From Candidatus Limnocylindria bacterium (lineage in GTDB: Bacteria; Chloroflexota; Limnocylindria; P2-11E), in contig DATDEH010000057.1 of NCBI GenBank assembly GCA_036523395.1, forward strand, positions 1-64,000: a DNA stretch of 64,000 bases, read 5' to 3'. Position numbers and translations under genes: made by a program. The notes beneath the pieces were generated by a model. It was not told the origin of the DNA, ran no database searches, and saw nothing but the letters and a program-made list of their open reading frames with translations. Numbering within the stretch: position 1 is the first letter of the stretch; every line of letters begins with the position of its first letter. Below are positions 33,680 through 43,473 of this stretch, piece after piece.

Positions 33680-35865
33680 GCCGAGGCCGGGATCCGACGG
33701 AAGCGTTTGTACATGCGGTCATAGTTCTTGCGGCTGCGTTTCTCGCGCTCCTCGTCGGAGAGTGCCTCCCACGCGCGATGGGCGTGCCGTGTCACGTGAC
33801 GAGCTCCGATCGCGAGCGCGCGTAGACCGAGCTCGCGGACGGCGGACGACACCGCGATGTCGAGGTTGCGGTAGAAGCGATAGCGCTCGTCGAAGCCGCC
33901 GATCGCGAGGAGCACGTCGCGGCGGGCCGCCTGGCAATACGCCTGGATCGCGTCGCACTCGCCCGCGGTGACTTCGTCGAAATGCTTCATATCGCTGGTG
34001 CGCAGGCCCCACGGACCGACGATGCCGGCGCCGTCGCCGAGCGCCTCTTCGAGCTCCGCAAAGAGCGGGCCTGTGATCTCCACCGATGGATCGAGCTGAA
34101 GTACGGAGCGCCCGCGCGCGATGCGCAGCAGCGCATTGCGGCCGGCGCCTTCGCCCAGATCACGGTCCGCGTGAAGGATCTGCACGCGGCGTTCACGCGC
34201 GGAGAGAAGATCGAGCGCCATCTTCGCGCGCTCGCTCGATCCCTGGTCGAGAACGAGCACCTCCCCGTCGGACGGGACGCTGCTGAGGATGCCGCGGACG
34301 CAGCGCTCGACATCCTCCGGGAATTCACGCGTCAGCACGCAGACGGACCATGACCGCACGGGACGCTTGGCGCGGCCGTCGCGAAGCTCGCTCGGCGACG
34401 CGATGGTGTGGCGCGTCCGTGGAGCGAGGCGCCGGTCCGCGCGCGCGACGAGCGCACCGTTCACACGGTCGTCGACGCGGAGGCCATCGAACCGGGATCG
34501 CAGCTGGTCGGCGGCCGCGTAGTCACCCGTCGCACGTGCACGCTCGTGGTCCGCGATCGCCGCGAGCGCGAGTGGCGGCGCGTCCTCGCGTTCGCGAGCG
34601 ACGCTCGCGAGGTCGAGCCCCAATACCGCGTCGGCGTCGCGCACGAATTGCAGGCGCACCTCCGGCGCGATGTCCACGTCCGCGACGCAGGCGTGAACGA
34701 GAGCGAGCGCGCCGGGCAGGTCGAGGTCGTCAGCGAGCCGTTCGCGAAGGAGCTCGTTCCACCGATCGCGCGCGACGTTTCCGAACGCCTGGCGGACCCG
34801 ATCGGGCAGCCGCGGGGCTGTCTGCACCGGTCCTGACTGCTGCGACAGGGCCCGCACGCGCTGGCGCAGGTGGTCGAGTCCCTCGGCCGCCTGACGCAGC
34901 GCGCCGACGCTGAAGTGCATGCGCGAGCGGTAGTGCGTGAGGAGGCACTGGTAGCGGAACGCGAGCGGGTCGAGTCCGAGCGATTCGATCTCATGGACCT
35001 CGAGGGTGTTCCGTGCGGACTTCGCCATCTTCACGCCGTCCGAGAGGAGATGCTGGCCGTGGACCCACATGCCGACGACGGGATGCCCGAGCGCTCCTTC
35101 CGACTGGGCGATCTCGTCCTCGTGGTGCGGGAAGATGTTGTCCACGCCACCGGTGTGCACGTCGAATCGCTCGCCGAGGTACTTGGTGCTCATCGCCGAA
35201 CACTCGATGTGCCATCCCGGATAGCCAGGTCCCCACGGCGAATTCCACACCAGCGCGCGCCGGTCGGGCTCAGCGCGCTTCCACAGCGCGAAGTCAGCCG
35301 CGTTGCGCTTGTTCGGATCGACCTCGGTGCGCACGCCCTGCCGCAGCGCTTCACTCTCGTTGCCGGAGAGGCGACCGTAGTCGGGGAATCGCTTCACCGC
35401 GTAATAGACGGTCCCCTCGACGACGTACGCGAGATCCTTCGCGAGCAGCCGCTCGATGATGGCGATCATCGGGGCGACGTGAGCGGTCGCGCGCGGATAG
35501 AAGGTCGCCGGAAGGATCCCGAGCTTCCGTTCGTCCTCGCGGAACGCGCCCTCGTAGAACTCCGCGATCTGCGTGGGCGTCTTGCCCTCCGCGAGCGCCG
35601 CGGCGATGACCTTGTCCTCACCCCGGTCCACGGCGTCCTGCCGCATGTGCCCGACATCGGTGATGTTCTTCACCGAGATCACCCGGTGGCCGAAGAGCTC
35701 GAAGGTCCGGCGAAGCCAATCGGCGAGCAGGTACGAGCGAAGGTTGCCGACATGCACGGGCCGGTACACCGTCGGCCCGCAGGTGTACATGCGGATCTCG
35801 CCGTCGCGCACCGGAACGACCGGCTCCACGCTTCGCGTCAGCGTGTTGTGAAGGCGTATCTGCAC
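33676..35865 (-). CDS. cysS: Cysteinyl-tRNA synthetase fused to a GT2-like glycosyltransferase domain (729 aa)
   Basis: Residues 1-about 490 are a complete class I CysRS that charges tRNA-Cys: zinc Cys29 in [12 protein letters not shown]-type PVHVGN (37-41), [10 protein letters not shown] and [15 protein letters not shown]-type KMAKSARN, then the helical anticodon region. At about 505 a second domain starts [11 protein letters not shown], then [20 protein letters not shown] and a [12 protein letters not shown] motif, fitting a GT2/GT-A glycosyltransferase. There is no stop or second start at the join (about 34353). GGGAGG precedes the GTG. The CysRS call is firm; the domain's sugar donor and acceptor are unknown. 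Confidence 0.9.
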   Translation of the reverse strand: MQIRLHNTLTRSVEPVVPVRDGEIRMYTCGPTVYRPVHVGNLRSYLLADWLRRTFELFGHRVISVKNITDVGHMRQDAVDRGEDKVIAAALAEGKTPTQIAEFYEGAFREDERKLGILPATFYPRATAHVAPMIAIIERLLAKDLAYVVEGTVYYAVKRFPDYGRLSGNESEALRQGVRTEVDPNKRNAADFALWKRAEPDRRALVWNSPWGPGYPGWHIECSAMSTKYLGERFDVHTGGVDNIFPHHEDEIAQSEGALGHPVVGMWVHGQHLLSDGVKMAKSARNTLEVHEIESLGLDPLAFRYQCLLTHYRSRMHFSVGALRQAAEGLDHLRQRVRALSQQSGPVQTAPRLPDRVRQAFGNVARDRWNELLRERLADDLDLPGALALVHACVADVDIAPEVRLQFVRDADAVLGLDLASVAREREDAPPLALAAIADHERARATGDYAAADQLRSRFDGLRVDDRVNGALVARADRRLAPRTRHTIASPSELRDGRAKRPVRSWSVCVLTREFPEDVERCVRGILSSVPSDGEVLVLDQGSSERAKMALDLLSARERRVQILHADRDLGEGAGRNALLRIARGRSVLQLDPSVEITGPLFAELEEALGDGAGIVGPWGLRTSDMKHFDEVTAGECDAIQAYCQAARRDVLLAIGGFDERYRFYRNLDIAVSSAVRELGLRALAIGARHVTRHAHRAWEALSDEEREKRSRKNYDRMYKRFRRIPASA

Positions 35866-35899
35866 GCGGCCTCCCCTGTCGCCTACAGGCTAACGCCGC

Positions 35900-36349
35900 T
35901 CAGTCGCGCAGGATTCCCTCGATGATGCCGACCGCCTTCTCGAGCGTGACCACCTCGGGTATATCCAGCCGGCGCACGCGGCTCTCGATATCGGCGATGC
36001 GCAGCTCACGCCCTTTGCCAAGGACGCGTCGTCCCTTTGCTGTCATCTCGACATGCACGACGCGTGCATCGCTCGGATCGGGACGGCGCCGGATCAGGCC
36101 GATGCGTTCCATCTCCGCAGCGAGCCTGCTGACGGTCGGCGCGCGCACCTGTTCGGCCGCGGCGAGGTCGCCCAGCGTCTTCGGTCCGCTCATGAGCACG
36201 GATAGCGCCGACAGCTGCGCCGGCGTCGCGCCCGTCAGCGGATCGCTGCGCCGAGCGCGCCGCAGGAGATGTATGGCCGCGGAGTGCAGGCGGTCGGCGA
36301 GCTCACGTTCCCGCACTCGGGTCGGCGGACCGGTTGCGTTCCTGTGCAC
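35900..36349 (-). CDS. MarR-family transcriptional regulator (149 aa)
   Basis: A winged-helix regulator of normal MarR length. The HTH and wing are ALSVLMSGPKTLGDLAAAEQ and VRAPTVSRLAAEMERIGLIR, then RRPDPSDARVVHVEMTAKGR. MarR proteins bind palindromic operators as dimers and release on ligand binding. The GTG start at 36349 is 11 bases from a TTAGC-GCTAA palindrome in the promoter shared with the divergent ankyrin gene, so autoregulation and control of that gene are likely. The ligand is unknown. Confidence 0.92.
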   Translation of the reverse strand: MHRNATGPPTRVRERELADRLHSAAIHLLRRARRSDPLTGATPAQLSALSVLMSGPKTLGDLAAAEQVRAPTVSRLAAEMERIGLIRRRPDPSDARVVHVEMTAKGRRVLGKGRELRIADIESRVRRLDIPEVVTLEKAVGIIEGILRD

Positions 36350-36359
36350 ACCGTGATAT

Positions 36360-36378
36360 TAGTTAGCAAGGCTAAGTA
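36360..36378. promoter_or_regulatory. Palindromic candidate MarR operator
   Basis: TTAGC (36363-36367), AAG, GCTAA (36371-36375) is a perfect inverted repeat; the flanks TAG/GTA extend it with one mismatch per side. It lies in the 55-base gap between the MarR start (36349) and the ankyrin start (36405). The spacing and symmetry fit MarR-family operators. Confidence 0.55.
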
Positions 36379-36404
36379 CTGCAAGAGAAATGGGGAGGCC
36401 CGAG

Positions 36405-37085
36405 ATGGCAGCGGAGTTTCTCGAGGCGGTGAAGAAGGGCGATCGCGCCGCGGTCGATCGGATGCTCGACGGCGATCCGTCGCTGGTATCGGCGCGGGAC
36501 GAGCGCGGCACGTCGGCCGTTCTGCTCGCCCACTATCACGGCAAGATCGAGGTCGCGGCGGCCCTGCTCTCCCGCGCGCCCGCGCTCGATGTCTTCGAGG
36601 CCGCGACCGCCGGCGACGCGAAGCGCGTCGGGGCGCTCGTCGATGCGGACCGTTCGCTCGCCAACGCCGTCGCGAGGGACGGCTACACGCCGCTCGGTCT
36701 CGCCGCCTTCTTCAAGCGGCGCGGCGTCGTGAAGACGCTCCTCGACCGAGGCGCGAAGCCGAGCCTGCCCTCACGCGAACAGGGCTTCACGCCGCTCCAT
36801 TCGGCCGTCGCGACGGATGCCGCCGGGAGCGAGCGCGAGATCGTCCGGCTGCTGCTCGAAGCCGGCGCCGATCCGAACGCGAAGAGCCGCGAGGGCGGCA
36901 CGCCGCTGCACACCGCGGCGTTCACCGGGGACCTCGAGATCGCTGAGATGCTGCTCGCCTACGGAGCCGATCCGAACGCCACGGATCTGAAGGGCCTGAC
37001 CCCGCTCGACATCGCGCGAGATCGACGCAACGTCGAGGTCGCGGCGCTGCTCCACCACGCGGTCACGAACCGGAAGCGCCTCTAG
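36405..37085 (+). CDS. Ankyrin-repeat protein (226 aa)
   Basis: Ankyrin repeats fill the protein: FLEAVKKGDRAAVDRMLDGD, then ARDERGTSAVLLAHYHGKIE, DGYTPLGLAAFFKRRGVVK, GFTPLHSAVATDAAGSE, EGGTPLHTAAFTGDLEIAEM and LKGLTPLDIARDRRNVE. These stack to form a protein-binding surface. No other domain or signal peptide. GGGGAGG before ATG 36405 decides the start over ATG 36390. It diverges from the MarR gene. Its stop shares a CTAG with the stop of the convergent arginase gene. Partner unknown. Confidence 0.88.
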   Translation: MAAEFLEAVKKGDRAAVDRMLDGDPSLVSARDERGTSAVLLAHYHGKIEVAAALLSRAPALDVFEAATAGDAKRVGALVDADRSLANAVARDGYTPLGLAAFFKRRGVVKTLLDRGAKPSLPSREQGFTPLHSAVATDAAGSEREIVRLLLEAGADPNAKSREGGTPLHTAAFTGDLEIAEMLLAYGADPNATDLKGLTPLDIARDRRNVEVAALLHHAVTNRKRL

Positions 37086-38134
37086 AGGATCGTTTTGCCG
37101 AGCGCGCTCGCGACGAGCTCGACAGCAAGCGCCGCAGTGCGGTTGCTCTCATCGAGGATGGGATTGACCTCCGCGATCTCCACGGAGCGGAGCTTTCCTG
37201 ACGCCGCGAGCATCTCCATCGCGAGCTGCGCTTCGCGGTACGTGAGCCCGCCGCGCACCGGCGTGCCGACACCGGGTGCCTCGTCGGGATCGAGCGCATC
37301 CATGTCGAGCGAGAGATGGATCCCATCGCCCTTACCCGCGACCGCGATCGCTTTCTCCATCGCCGGTCCCATTCCGAGGCGATCGATGTCCGACATCGTG
37401 AGCGCCATGACCCCGGCCTTCTTGATGTTGTCGCGCTCGCCCGGATCGACGTCGCGCAGTCCCAGCAGCACACCGCGCTCACCGCTCGTGGTGCCGCGCA
37501 GATCCGCGGGGAACGGCTCGCCCGCAAGGCCGAGCGCGACCGCGAAGGGCATCCCGTGCACGTTCCCCGACGGCGTCGTATCCGGAGTGTTGATGTCACC
37601 GTGCGCGTCGATCCAGATCACGCCGGGCCGCTTCCCCGCCCGAGCGAGACCGGCGAGCGTGCCCATCGCCATCGAGTGATCGCCGCCAAGGACGAGTGGA
37701 ATGTTGCCAGCGCGCGCGATGTCCGCAACGACGATCGCGAGCTCCTCGCAGGCTCGCACGATCTCCTTCACGTTGTGCGCGCGCGGGCCGCGCCTCACGC
37801 GCTCGGGGTCGAGACTCCTGCCCGCGTGTGTCGCGAGCCCCTCGTCGAGGTCTGCGACCCTGATGTTCCCGCGGTCCTTCACGCGGAAACCTATCTCGGA
37901 CAGTTTGGCCACCAGGCCGCCGTAGCGGATGCCCGAGGGACCCATGTCGACGCCGCGGCGATTGCCGCCGAGGTCCATCGGCACGCCGATGATCTCGACG
38001 ACGGGGCGTGCCTCCATCCGGCGGATCTTCTCGGGGTCGGCCGCGCGCAAGACACCCTCGACGCGACGCTCTATCCCGAGGCGGCGCTCCTCGCCAGGGC
38101 GACGCTCGTCGCCGGAGCGGCGCTCCTCGCTCAA
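37082..38134 (-). CDS. rocF: Arginase-family ureohydrolase (350 aa)
   Basis: An arginase/agmatinase-fold enzyme that hydrolyses a guanidino substrate to urea with two Mn2+. All metal motifs are present: LGGDHSMAMG, IDAHGDIN and LSLDMDALDP, plus the substrate loop SGNVHGMPFA and the EIAEVNP end. VMGPSGIRYGG-like PSGIRYGG and the NVHGMP loop fit arginase rather than agmatinase. The TTG at 38134 overlaps the fabZ stop (TTGA); it adds an Arg-rich leader with three imperfect 7-residue repeats (RRSGDERRPGEERRLGIERR) before the core at Met40 (38017), an alternative start. Confidence 0.88.
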   Translation of the reverse strand: MSEERRSGDERRPGEERRLGIERRVEGVLRAADPEKIRRMEARPVVEIIGVPMDLGGNRRGVDMGPSGIRYGGLVAKLSEIGFRVKDRGNIRVADLDEGLATHAGRSLDPERVRRGPRAHNVKEIVRACEELAIVVADIARAGNIPLVLGGDHSMAMGTLAGLARAGKRPGVIWIDAHGDINTPDTTPSGNVHGMPFAVALGLAGEPFPADLRGTTSGERGVLLGLRDVDPGERDNIKKAGVMALTMSDIDRLGMGPAMEKAIAVAGKGDGIHLSLDMDALDPDEAPGVGTPVRGGLTYREAQLAMEMLAASGKLRSVEIAEVNPILDESNRTAALAVELVASALGKTIL

Positions 38135-38595
38135 GACGCGCTCTGCTTCCCAGCGGTCGCGGCGCGTGGCTGGAAGATCGCCTGGATCACACCCTCGGCA
38201 GCGATCTCGTCACCGACGAAGGCGCGCACGTTCACGCGCGCGTAGCCGCGCCGCATCTTGTCGATGACGGCCTCGTACCGCGCGGTCTCGCCGGGCCGGA
38301 CGATGCGCTTGAAGCGCATCTCATCGATGCCGGCGAACAGTCCAAGCCCGTCGCGGTACTCGGGCAGCGCCATGGCCATCACGGTCGCGGCCTGGGCGAG
38401 CGACTCGACGAGGATGACGCCCGGAACGATCGGATTCCCTGGAAAATGGCCCTTCAGGTACCACTCCTCGCCGGTGAAGGTGTGCTCGGCCACCGCGCGC
38501 ACGCCGGGCTCGAGCTCGGTCACACGGTCGATGAGAAGGAACGGATCGCGGTGCGGGATGAGCGCCTGGATCCCGGCACGATCGAGCGTAGTCAC
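38131..38595 (-). CDS. fabZ: 3-hydroxyacyl-[ACP] dehydratase FabZ (154 aa)
   Basis: The hot-dog dehydratase that converts 3-hydroxyacyl-ACP to trans-2-enoyl-ACP. The N-terminus IQALIPHRDPFLLIDRVTEL is the FabZ signature; catalytic His50 is in KGHFPGNPIVPG and Glu64 in ILVESLAQ. Length is typical. GTG start at 38595. It lies after accC on the same strand and its stop overlaps the arginase start. Confidence 0.95.
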   Translation of the reverse strand: MTTLDRAGIQALIPHRDPFLLIDRVTELEPGVRAVAEHTFTGEEWYLKGHFPGNPIVPGVILVESLAQAATVMAMALPEYRDGLGLFAGIDEMRFKRIVRPGETARYEAVIDKMRRGYARVNVRAFVGDEIAAEGVIQAIFQPRAATAGKQSAS

Positions 38596-38616
38596 GCGTC
38601 GCGAGTGTAGAGGGCG

Positions 38617-39961
<1,345 letters not shown>

Positions 39962-39975
<14 letters not shown>

Positions 39976-40888
39976 CGAGCGCCTCCTCAAGCGTCTTCAC
40001 GTCAGACACATTCGCCGTCCGCAGTTCGGGCAGGATCCGTTTCGCGAGCCCGGTGAGGACGCTCGACGGACCGAACTCGACGAATGCGGTCGCGCCCTCC
40101 CCGTGCGCGCGCCGCATAGAGGCAACCCACTGTACTGCCGACCAGACCTGTTTCTCCAGCAATGGTGGGAAATCCGCCGCATGTTCGTGCACCTGCGCAT
40201 CGACGTTTGCCACGATCCGGTAACGCAGCGCCCCCAGCGGCGTCACTGCGATGGCTTTCGCGAGCTGCGGTCCGACCGGTCGCATCGCCGGGGAATGGAA
40301 GGCGGCCGAGGTGCGAAGCGGGATGACCCGTTTCGCACCCGCGCTCTTCAGTGCGGCGGTCGCGCGGTCGAAGCCTTCCTTCGGACCGGAGATGACGACC
40401 TGTCCCGGCGCGTTGTCATTCGCGACGACGAGACCGGTCCCAGCGATCGCCGTCGCGACGGCGTCCGAGTCGAGACCGATCACCGCCAGCATCCCGCCGG
40501 ATGGATCCGCTTCCTGCATCAGCTCACCGCGGCGCCGCACGAGGACCACGGCGTCGGCGAGCGCGAGCGCGCCCGCAGCGACGAGGGCGCTGAATTCACC
40601 GAGCGAGTGGCCCATCGCAACGACCGGCTCGTCGAGGCCGCCGACTTCTTCCTCAGCGGCGCGCAGCGCGGCGATCGATGCGGTGAGAAGTGCGGGCTGC
40701 GTGTTCGCGGTGCGGTCGAGCTCGCTCTGCGGTCCGTCCCAGGCGAGCCGGCGCAGATCGGATCCGAGCGCGTCGTTCGCCTCCTCGAATGCGCGCGCCG
40801 CGCTCGGGTACTTCTCCGCGAGCTCGCGGCCCATGCCGACCGTCTGCGAACCCTGACCGGGAAAGAGCCATGCGACGCCGCTCCCCAT
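39962..40888 (-). CDS. fabD: Malonyl-CoA:ACP transacylase (308 aa)
   Basis: Transfers malonyl from CoA to acyl carrier protein. AWLFPGQGSQTVGMG opens the protein; catalytic Ser95 is in AMGHSLGEFS, and His in AAFHSPAM (about 200) completes the dyad. Substrate Arg lies in VLVRRRGELMQ. ATG 40888. It is followed by accC with overlap, and preceded by a small unknown gene, all in the fatty-acid operon. acpP, fabG and fabH are not in the window. Confidence 0.95.
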
Positions 40889-40941
40889 GGACGCGGAATG
40901 GTATGAGAACGAGGCTGTTCAGTACGGCGCCGCGGTGGTCG

Positions 40942-41226
40942 CTACTTCTTCGGCGCGGCCTTCATCGCAGCCGCGTATTCCGGGAAGTAGCGCTCGATCG
41001 AGCTAAGGTCGAATTCACGGAGGATCGATGTGTTCGGCTCGCGGTCGAGCAAGAACTCGATCGAGCGACGGAGCAGGTCGTGCACATCACCGCCGCCGTA
41101 GCGCTCGAGGTCCGAAGCGGAAACACGTATCACGTGCGACGTCTTGGTCGGGGCCGTCACCGTTGCATGTGCGACCCAGCCGCTCCCGGCATCGCTGTAG
41201 GTGATCTCGATCCGGCGGGCCGCCAT
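40942..41226 (-). CDS. Small conserved protein in the ACC/fab operon (94 aa)
   Basis: A 94-residue protein coupled to the BCCP-like gene by TGATG at 41226. The N-half is beta-rich (RIEITYSDAGSGWVAHATVT); the C-half contains LLRRSIEFLLDREPNTSIL followed by FDLSSIERYFPEY. I recognise the pattern as a recurrent small family but know no function for it. No Cys, no membrane segments, basic C-terminus (KAAPKK). Its place between the carboxylase and transacylase genes suggests a link to lipid synthesis, which is inference only. Confidence 0.75.
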   Translation of the reverse strand: MAARRIEITYSDAGSGWVAHATVTAPTKTSHVIRVSASDLERYGGGDVHDLLRRSIEFLLDREPNTSILREFDLSSIERYFPEYAAAMKAAPKK

Positions 41227-41648
41227 CAGCGGAGCGTGATCACGAGGAGCGGTTGACCGTATTCGACCGGCGCGCCTCCCGCGACCAGGACCTCGCGGAC
41301 CTCACCGTCCGCCGGAGCGACAACGTTCGCGACATGACCCAGCGACCTTATCCCGCCGAGGACGTCGCCGCGCGACACGGCGTCGCCGGCCTGCCACTCC
41401 TTTGCGGGGCTGAAGATCCCGACCGTCGTCGCGTGCACGCGCTGCGTCGGTAAGCGAACGGGCTGCGCGTCGCTCGTGGCCGTGGGCCGCTCCGTCGTCG
41501 CGAGGATCGCGTCGGGTCGCGTGGCACCACGCCGCGTGACCGAGACGGAGAAGTTGTCGGCCTCGACCTCGATGGTCACCGCGGGCGAACCATCGGCCAG
41601 CCGCATGAGATCGTCCAGCAATCCGAGGACGTGGTCGGTGTCGCTCAA
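41226..41648 (-). CDS. BCCP-like biotinyl-domain protein lacking the biotin lysine (140 aa)
   Basis: It has the layout of AccB: an N-terminal helix plus strand unit (HVLGLLDDLMRLADGSPAVT) and a C-terminal biotinyl/lipoyl fold (TTVGIFSPAKEWQAGD, NVVAPADGEVREVLVAGGAP, VEYGQPLLVI). Where AccB has EAMKL, this reads GIRSLGHVANVV, with no lysine, so it cannot be biotinylated at the usual site. The TTG at 41648 overlaps the accA stop (TTGA); an upstream start at 41681 is less likely. It may be a structural ACC subunit or a decoy; both are inferences. A true AccB is present at 31.2-31.7 kb. Confidence 0.78.
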   Translation of the reverse strand: MSDTDHVLGLLDDLMRLADGSPAVTIEVEADNFSVSVTRRGATRPDAILATTERPTATSDAQPVRLPTQRVHATTVGIFSPAKEWQAGDAVSRGDVLGGIRSLGHVANVVAPADGEVREVLVAGGAPVEYGQPLLVITLR

Positions 41649-42619
41649 GATGTCATCCGCTTCACGAGGCGCCGGTACCACGAGTCAGGTGGTGGCGGCG
41701 GCGCGGCCGTGGTCCCCGGTTCGTCGGTGGCACCGAAGGCGCGGAAGCGCTCGTAGCGGGCCGACATGAGATCGGCGGCCGGCACGCGCTCAAGCTTGGC
41801 GAGCTGCGCCGCGAGCGCCATGCGGATCGCCTTCGCCGTAGCTTCGTGGTCGGTGTGCGCGCCGCCCGCGGGCTCGGGAATGAGCGCGTCGACGACGCCG
41901 AGCTCGAGGAGGTCCGGCCCCGACAGTCGCATCGCTTTGGCAGCACGCTCGGCCTCCGCGGGGCTGCGCCAGAGGATCGCGGCGCAACCCTCGGGTGAGA
42001 TGACCGAGTAGATCGCGTTCTGGAGCGCGAGCACGACGTCGCCGACGCCGAGCGCGAGCGCGCCGCCGGATCCGCCCTCGCCGAGGATGACGACGACGAT
42101 CGGCGTCTGCAGCCGCGCCATGAGCAGGATCGACTGCGCGATCGCCTCGGCCTGCCCGCGCTCCTCACCCTCGGGACCAGGGTATGCGCCGGGCGTGTCG
42201 ACGAAGGTGATGAGCGGAAGATGGAACTTCTCCGCAAGTCGATAGAGCCGCATCGCCTTGCGGTAGCCCTCCGGGTGCGGCATCCCGAAGTTGCGCGCGA
42301 TGTTCTCCTCGGTCGACGCACCCTTCTGCTCGCCGACGACGATGACCGGACGTCCATCGAGGTCCGCCATCCCGCCGACGATCGCGGGATCGTCGCGGAA
42401 ACCGCGGTCGCCGTGAAGCTCGTGAAAGCGGTCGAAGACCCGGCTGATGACCTCGAGCGTGTGGGGCCGCTGGATATTGCGGGCGGCCTGCACCGCTTCC
42501 CACGGGCTCGCACGGGAGGACAGCTGCTCTGGCTCGGTGATGAGATTCGCGTCCACCGGGAGATGACCGTTGCCCTCCACGCTGCGCTTGGAGCCGGTGA
42601 GCCGCTCGAGCATGGACAC
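41645..42619 (-). CDS. accA: Acetyl-CoA carboxylase carboxyltransferase alpha subunit (324 aa)
   Basis: With AccD it transfers CO2 from carboxybiotin to acetyl-CoA. Family signatures in order: AVQAARNIQRPHTLEVI, FHELHGDRGFRDDPAIVGG, FGMPHPEGYRKAMRL, TFVDTPGAYPGPEGEERGQ and GEGGSGGALALGVGDVV. The crotonase-fold oxyanion glycines are in GGSGGALA. A Pro/Ala-rich C-terminal tail follows. GTG 42619 or ATG 42613 starts it, 2 bases after accD; its stop overlaps the BCCP-like TTG. Confidence 0.96.
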   Translation of the reverse strand: MSMLERLTGSKRSVEGNGHLPVDANLITEPEQLSSRASPWEAVQAARNIQRPHTLEVISRVFDRFHELHGDRGFRDDPAIVGGMADLDGRPVIVVGEQKGASTEENIARNFGMPHPEGYRKAMRLYRLAEKFHLPLITFVDTPGAYPGPEGEERGQAEAIAQSILLMARLQTPIVVVILGEGGSGGALALGVGDVVLALQNAIYSVISPEGCAAILWRSPAEAERAAKAMRLSGPDLLELGVVDALIPEPAGGAHTDHEATAKAIRMALAAQLAKLERVPAADLMSARYERFRAFGATDEPGTTAAPPPPPDSWYRRLVKRMTS

Positions 42620-42621
42620 GA

Positions 42622-43473
42622 TCAGAGGCTCCAGCGCAGGTCTTGCGACGCGGCGCGGAACGCGGTGAGGAAGAACGCGAGCCGTTCGCGCAGGTGCGGC
42701 CGTGGAACGATCTGATCGATGAAGCCGCGCTCGAGCAGGAACTCGGCCTTGCCGAATCCGGTCGGCAGCTTCTCGCCCACAGTGCCGCTCGTCACGCGCT
42801 CGCCGGAGAAGCGGATGAGCGCGCCGGGCTCGGCGACGATGATGTCCCCGAGCGACGCGAACGACGCAAGGACGCCGCCGGTCGTGGGATCGGTGATCAC
42901 GCTGACATAGGGAAGGCGCGCCTGGTCGAGCCGCGCGAGCGCGCCGAGGATCTTCGCCATCTGCATCAGCGCGATCGTGCCCTCCTGCATGCGCGCGCCG
43001 CCGGAAGCGGACACGATGACGAGGGCACGGTGTTCAGCAAGCGCGCGCTCGGCGGCGCGTGTGATCTTCTCGCCGACGACGGCGCCCATCGAGCCGCCCA
43101 TGAATTCGAAGTCCATGACCGCGAGGATCACCGGGTTCTCGCCGATCGTCGCCTCTCCGGTGATGATCGCGTCTTTCTCACCGCTCTTCGCCTGCGCCGC
43201 GGCGATCCGCTCCGGATATGGCTTGCTGTCCGTGAATCCAAGCGGATCGCCCGAGGTCAGCGTCGCGTCGTGCTCATGGAAGGAGCCTTTGTCGACGAGA
43301 AGCTCGATCCGTTCGCGCGCGCCGAGCCGGAAATGGTGCTCGCACTTCGTGCACACGTTGAGGTTGCGCGCGAGCTGCTTGTTGAAGAGCATCTCGTTGC
43401 AGTTGGGACACTGCGTCCACAGGTGAGAGGGGAACTCGTTCGGCTTCCGGCCGAACGGCATGCGTAACCTCAT
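42622..43473 (-). CDS. accD: Acetyl-CoA carboxylase carboxyltransferase beta subunit (283 aa)
   Basis: The zinc-ribbon partner of AccA. The N-terminus has the four-Cys ribbon (QCPNCNEMLF and VCTKCEHHFRLGARERI), then DPLGFTDSKPYPERI, the crotonase core MGGSMGAVVGEKITRA and SASGGARMQEG, and DPTTGGVLASFASLGD. Length is normal. ATG 43473 overlaps the degV stop (ATGA). With accA and the BCCP-like gene it forms one coupled run. Confidence 0.97.
   Translation of the reverse strand: MRLRMPFGRKPNEFPSHLWTQCPNCNEMLFNKQLARNLNVCTKCEHHFRLGARERIELLVDKGSFHEHDATLTSGDPLGFTDSKPYPERIAAAQAKSGEKDAIITGEATIGENPVILAVMDFEFMGGSMGAVVGEKITRAAERALAEHRALVIVSASGGARMQEGTIALMQMAKILGALARLDQARLPYVSVITDPTTGGVLASFASLGDIIVAEPGALIRFSGERVTSGTVGEKLPTGFGKAEFLLERGFIDQIVPRPHLRERLAFFLTAFRAASQDLRWSL

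Noticed and set aside
35866-35899. A T-box leader before cysS
   Set aside because: The gap to the MarR gene is about 34 bases and shows no T-box core.
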